In this document: positions 19,154 to 21,579 of the stretch, piece by piece
Layout of the letters: the number at the start of each line of letters is the position of its first letter
How positions within the stretch are numbered: the first letter of the stretch is position 1
Assembly (NCBI GenBank): GCA_020650975.1
Contig: JAIPMN010035981.1
Coordinates: forward strand, 1 to 21,579
Direction of reading: 5' to 3'
Length of the DNA stretch: 21,579 nt
From: Apostichopus californicus
Taxonomy: Eukaryota; Echinodermata; Holothuroidea; Aspidochirotida; Stichopodidae
Position numbers and translations under genes: made by a program
The notes under the pieces: model-generated
Told to the model about the DNA's origin: nothing
Database searches by the model: none
Seen by the model: only the letters and a program-made list of their open reading frames with translations

Positions 19154-20496
19154 TTATGATATAGTAACAGAAAAACGGGATTAATCGGTTGTAATTGTAT
19201 CACAATGAGAGACCAGGATCGCCTCAAAGAGAACAAATGTGTTTGGTTTGCAAAAATTAAATATTTGTACAAGCATACAGAAATACGGAAGATACCAAGA
19301 ACAATTACAAAATAAAGGGATAAATATATCCATGGAAATATGTAATGGCATAAACAGATACCGCAACGCAGTGATTACTTCCATATGTATATGTTAATCT
19401 GTGTTTGTAGTTATGTAAATATATTCAATTTTGCGTGACAGGGCTTGGGTTATATCGGTAAACTGTATGGCTTCATAATATCCAATTGGGTTAAAGCAAA
19501 TACGACAAACACAATGAAGAGATCATGAATATTCATTAATCATCAATCAGCATCATTAATAAGAAGTAGCAAAATAACGATACAAGAAGATGAAAAAATG
19601 TGTATGGAGAGCCAATCATTGCATTTAAGGTTCATGTTAAATATACAGAACATTATCTTCGTTGCTATCATGTTAAGATCTTACTATAATACGTCAAAGT
19701 CACGTGTTCCTATTGTCTTCAAAGAAACACCATTAGAGATCATAATAATGGAACAAAGAACTGGATTAAAAAACAAAACATGTCATTGTTATTAATTAAT
19801 GTCTAAGACAATGTTTTATTTTGAATTTGAGTAACACAATCAATGATATAACGGTATAGACAGCCAGTATTTGTTGTTATGATGACATTTAACAATATTC
19901 TTCTAATATTCACTGGATTACGCGTGAGTAATATCAAAGATTAATTCATAATATAGAAAAAGGAGGAACGAAAGAAAGCAACTAAATCTTGAAAGAAAGT
20001 AAAATTAATAAAAGGATGAAGAAGAATGCAATCCAACAATTAATGACTAAATATGACAATAATTAGAGCAAGTATTAGGCATAGTCTTAGAATTGTTCTC
20101 AATCGAAGGAAAATATCGGAGTATAAAGATATTAAAGAAGATCTGAAATGAAATGAAACCAGTAGAATCATGTATAAAGCGCATTAAAATAACAATGGAA
20201 GAATAAAATAAAGAGTATATACTATACAGAGCCGATCTTTGTATTTAAGGATTACTTGATAAACAAATAATATAATCAGCTTTACTACGACAAAATAATG
20301 TAATGCTAAAACAATAACTGTTTAACGTTCTGCTTATATACCTTATGAAACATGACTGTATATGAAGCAACTAATGAAGGCAAAATGTAATATTTCAAAA
20401 CTTATTCAAATCTAAGAGTCTTGTATAGAAACGATATCTCCAAGTACAAATGTATTTTTCTCAAATGCGTAAAGTGACCTAAAGTGACTTGCTCGT
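19154..20496. other. Gene-free AT-rich stretch
   Basis: No gene is supported. The minus frame at 19181-19384 is a hydrophobic low-complexity read and the plus frame at 19598-19795 has no domain. Purine-rich, A-heavy sequence dominates 19950-20230. A short TGACCTAAAG duplication (AAAGTGACC/AAAGTGACT) sits at 20471-20489. Confidence 0.45.
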
Positions 20497-20600
20497 CGAT
20501 AGCTTACCTATCATGTAATATTAACACGATCGGTAGCTTACCTATCTCATAATATTAATATGATCGATAGCATACCTATCACATCATATTAAATTGATCG
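20497..20600. repeat. 34-bp tandem repeat, 3 copies
   Basis: Copies begin at CGAT 20497, CGGT 20531 and CGAT 20565, each with period 34, and a fourth CG start at 20599 ends the array. Each holds GATAGCTTACCTATC or a one- to two-base variant, an inverted GATAG/CTATC pair with a 5-nt loop, followed by an AT-rich AATATTAA segment and ATCG. On the minus strand each unit contains GGTAAGC, a donor-like word, with no exon attached. Confidence 0.8.
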
Positions 20601-21050
20601 TTGGGTTTGATTCTCCTTTAATCTCACAAACAAGTAAAAACTTTAAATGATGCAGTAAAATAAAAACGAAAAATGAAACTCAGAGAGCATACCATTGTTT
20701 TTCATGTTTACTAAATGTACAGAAAATATCAATTATCTTATTCAATCTTATTATTAATTCTAAATTATGTAAGCTCAAGTGATCGTATTGTCTTAACAGA
20801 CATGGCTGGATTTAAGACTATAATAACAACGGAAGGTAAATGAAGAAGATGAAATATTAACAAGAGTCCAACGGTCACTATAGTTACTTGATTATTGGAA
20901 TATTAAAGTGTTTTACGTTATCACCCAATGCGGTATCATAATATTTATGCCCACATGTACCAGCTATTAATAAACAACTGTATTCCAAGTTTGGATACAA
21001 TCTGATGTACTTGAAGGTAGTGGAGTTATTGCAATATAAAATGTTGGCCA
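20601..21050. other. Gene-free stretch
   Basis: No gene is seen. A minus-strand frame at 20884-21153 (89 codons with ATG) has no recognised domain, spans a repeated segment at 21051-21110, and lacks splice or polyadenylation context, so it is not called. Confidence 0.4.
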
Positions 21051-21110
21051 TTCCCAAAAATTGGGCCCAATAAAACTTTGCGCTTAAACGTTCCCAAAAA
21101 TATTGGGGCC
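21051..21110. repeat. Two-copy direct repeat containing palindromes
   Basis: TTCCCAAAAATTGGGCCCAA at 21051 recurs 40 bp later as TTCCCAAAAATATTGGGGCC followed by CACAA at 21091. Each copy is itself partly self-complementary (CCCAAAAATTGGG, TTGGGCCCAA). It may be a fragment of a larger transposon end. Confidence 0.6.
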
Positions 21111-21481
21111 CACAATTTCGGGTCCAAGAGTGCATAACCTCATTAATATGCATAAAGTCAGTGCTAACAAATAGGGCATACCTTCTTTACTAAAATACAT
21201 CTACATTTAGCAAGTATTAGAAATATCCATCACTCCGTTGTTGAGTTATCGCGGACCCAAGCATGTATCACAGAAGCACACACAGACACACGACTTCAAT
21301 ATCGCATAGGTTCCTTTTGCTTTCGATAAGGGGGGTGTCTAATTTTCTTTTTCAAAATTGGTATGTACTAAACTATGTATCGTCATTGTCACATTCCCTA
21401 AAACAATGTTGGGATCTTTTCCAACCCAAAGTCAAACCAAGGTAGTGAAAACATAAAAAAAAAATAACATTTTGCTTTCAG
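21111..21481. other. Spacer, nothing recognised
   Basis: The short plus frame at 21263-21445 is rich in Ser, His and Leu with no domain, and is not called. Confidence 0.4.
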
Positions 21482-21534
21482 TGACATCACACTTGACATC
21501 ATCTGACATCACACCTGCTATGACATCACACCTG
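21482..21534 (+). repeat. TGACATCA short tandem array
   Basis: Four TGACATCA words lie at 21482, 21494, 21504 and 21521, three followed by CAC and two of those by CACCTG. Spacing is 12, 10 and 17 bp. TGACATCA is one base from the CRE/ATF site TGACGTCA, and could have arisen by CpG deamination of it. It is a minisatellite, or a decayed cluster of transcription-factor sites. Confidence 0.65.
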
Positions 21535-21579
21535 TTTGCTTAAAGTTCACTTTTGGTACAAACTTGTTAAGGTTATCGA

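Noticed and set aside
20884-21153. 89-codon minus-strand frame with ATG
   Set aside because: Overlaps a direct repeat with palindromes; no domain; no splice or polyadenylation context.
1-21579. CRISPR array, tRNA, rRNA, retroviral or LTR element
   Set aside because: No regularly spaced identical repeats with unique spacers, no cloverleaf or rRNA words, and no paired long terminal repeats or capsid, protease or integrase motifs were seen.

Overview
The window is AT-rich, intron- and intergene-like animal DNA with no long open reading frame, no rRNA or tRNA signature and no bacterial gene organisation. It carries worn DNA transposons, a LINE scrap, short tandem repeats and several runs of 10 to 13 G or C. 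GT-AG style exon candidates and metazoan repeat families (PIF/Harbinger, hAT-like, CR1/Jockey/L2-like LINE) point to an animal. The overall texture resembles marine invertebrates such as echinoderms, but that assignment is impression rather than proof.

Layout. 1-1490: AT-rich sequence with one 14-bp tandem repeat, a C run and a T run. 1496-1640: a diverged copy of a repeat that recurs at 14-16 kb. 1691-2440: a hAT-like non-autonomous element filled with GAGTAC motifs. 2594-2717: a 39-bp tandem repeat. 3852-4968: the clearest element, a 1.1-kb PIF/Harbinger-type transposon with 46-bp terminal inverted repeats, a TAA target duplication and a remnant of a transposase N-terminus. 6614-7743: an inverted-repeat element holding a possible first coding exon. 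7985-8257: a small inverted-repeat element with a partial relative at 12228-12308. 9797-10123: a LINE reverse-transcriptase remnant. 12568-12589: a CRE plus TATA arrangement. 14160-14750: a recent tandem duplication of about 295 bp, with an older relative at 15990-16320. 16938-17160: a degenerate CGGTTAA-type repeat. 20497-20600 and 21482-21528: short tandem repeats.

The only stretch that looks like part of a host gene is about 17662-19000 on the plus strand. Three candidate exons there have acceptable splice sites and compatible phases, and the last encodes 65 or more residues with no stop and ends at a GTAAGA donor. Its product is not recognised; it has a weak beta-propeller flavour. No previously undescribed system could be shown. 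The points most worth a second look are this exon chain, the duplicated 14-16 kb cassette, the seven perfect TGACGTCA sites, and the internal CACGA motif arrays of the Harbinger element.
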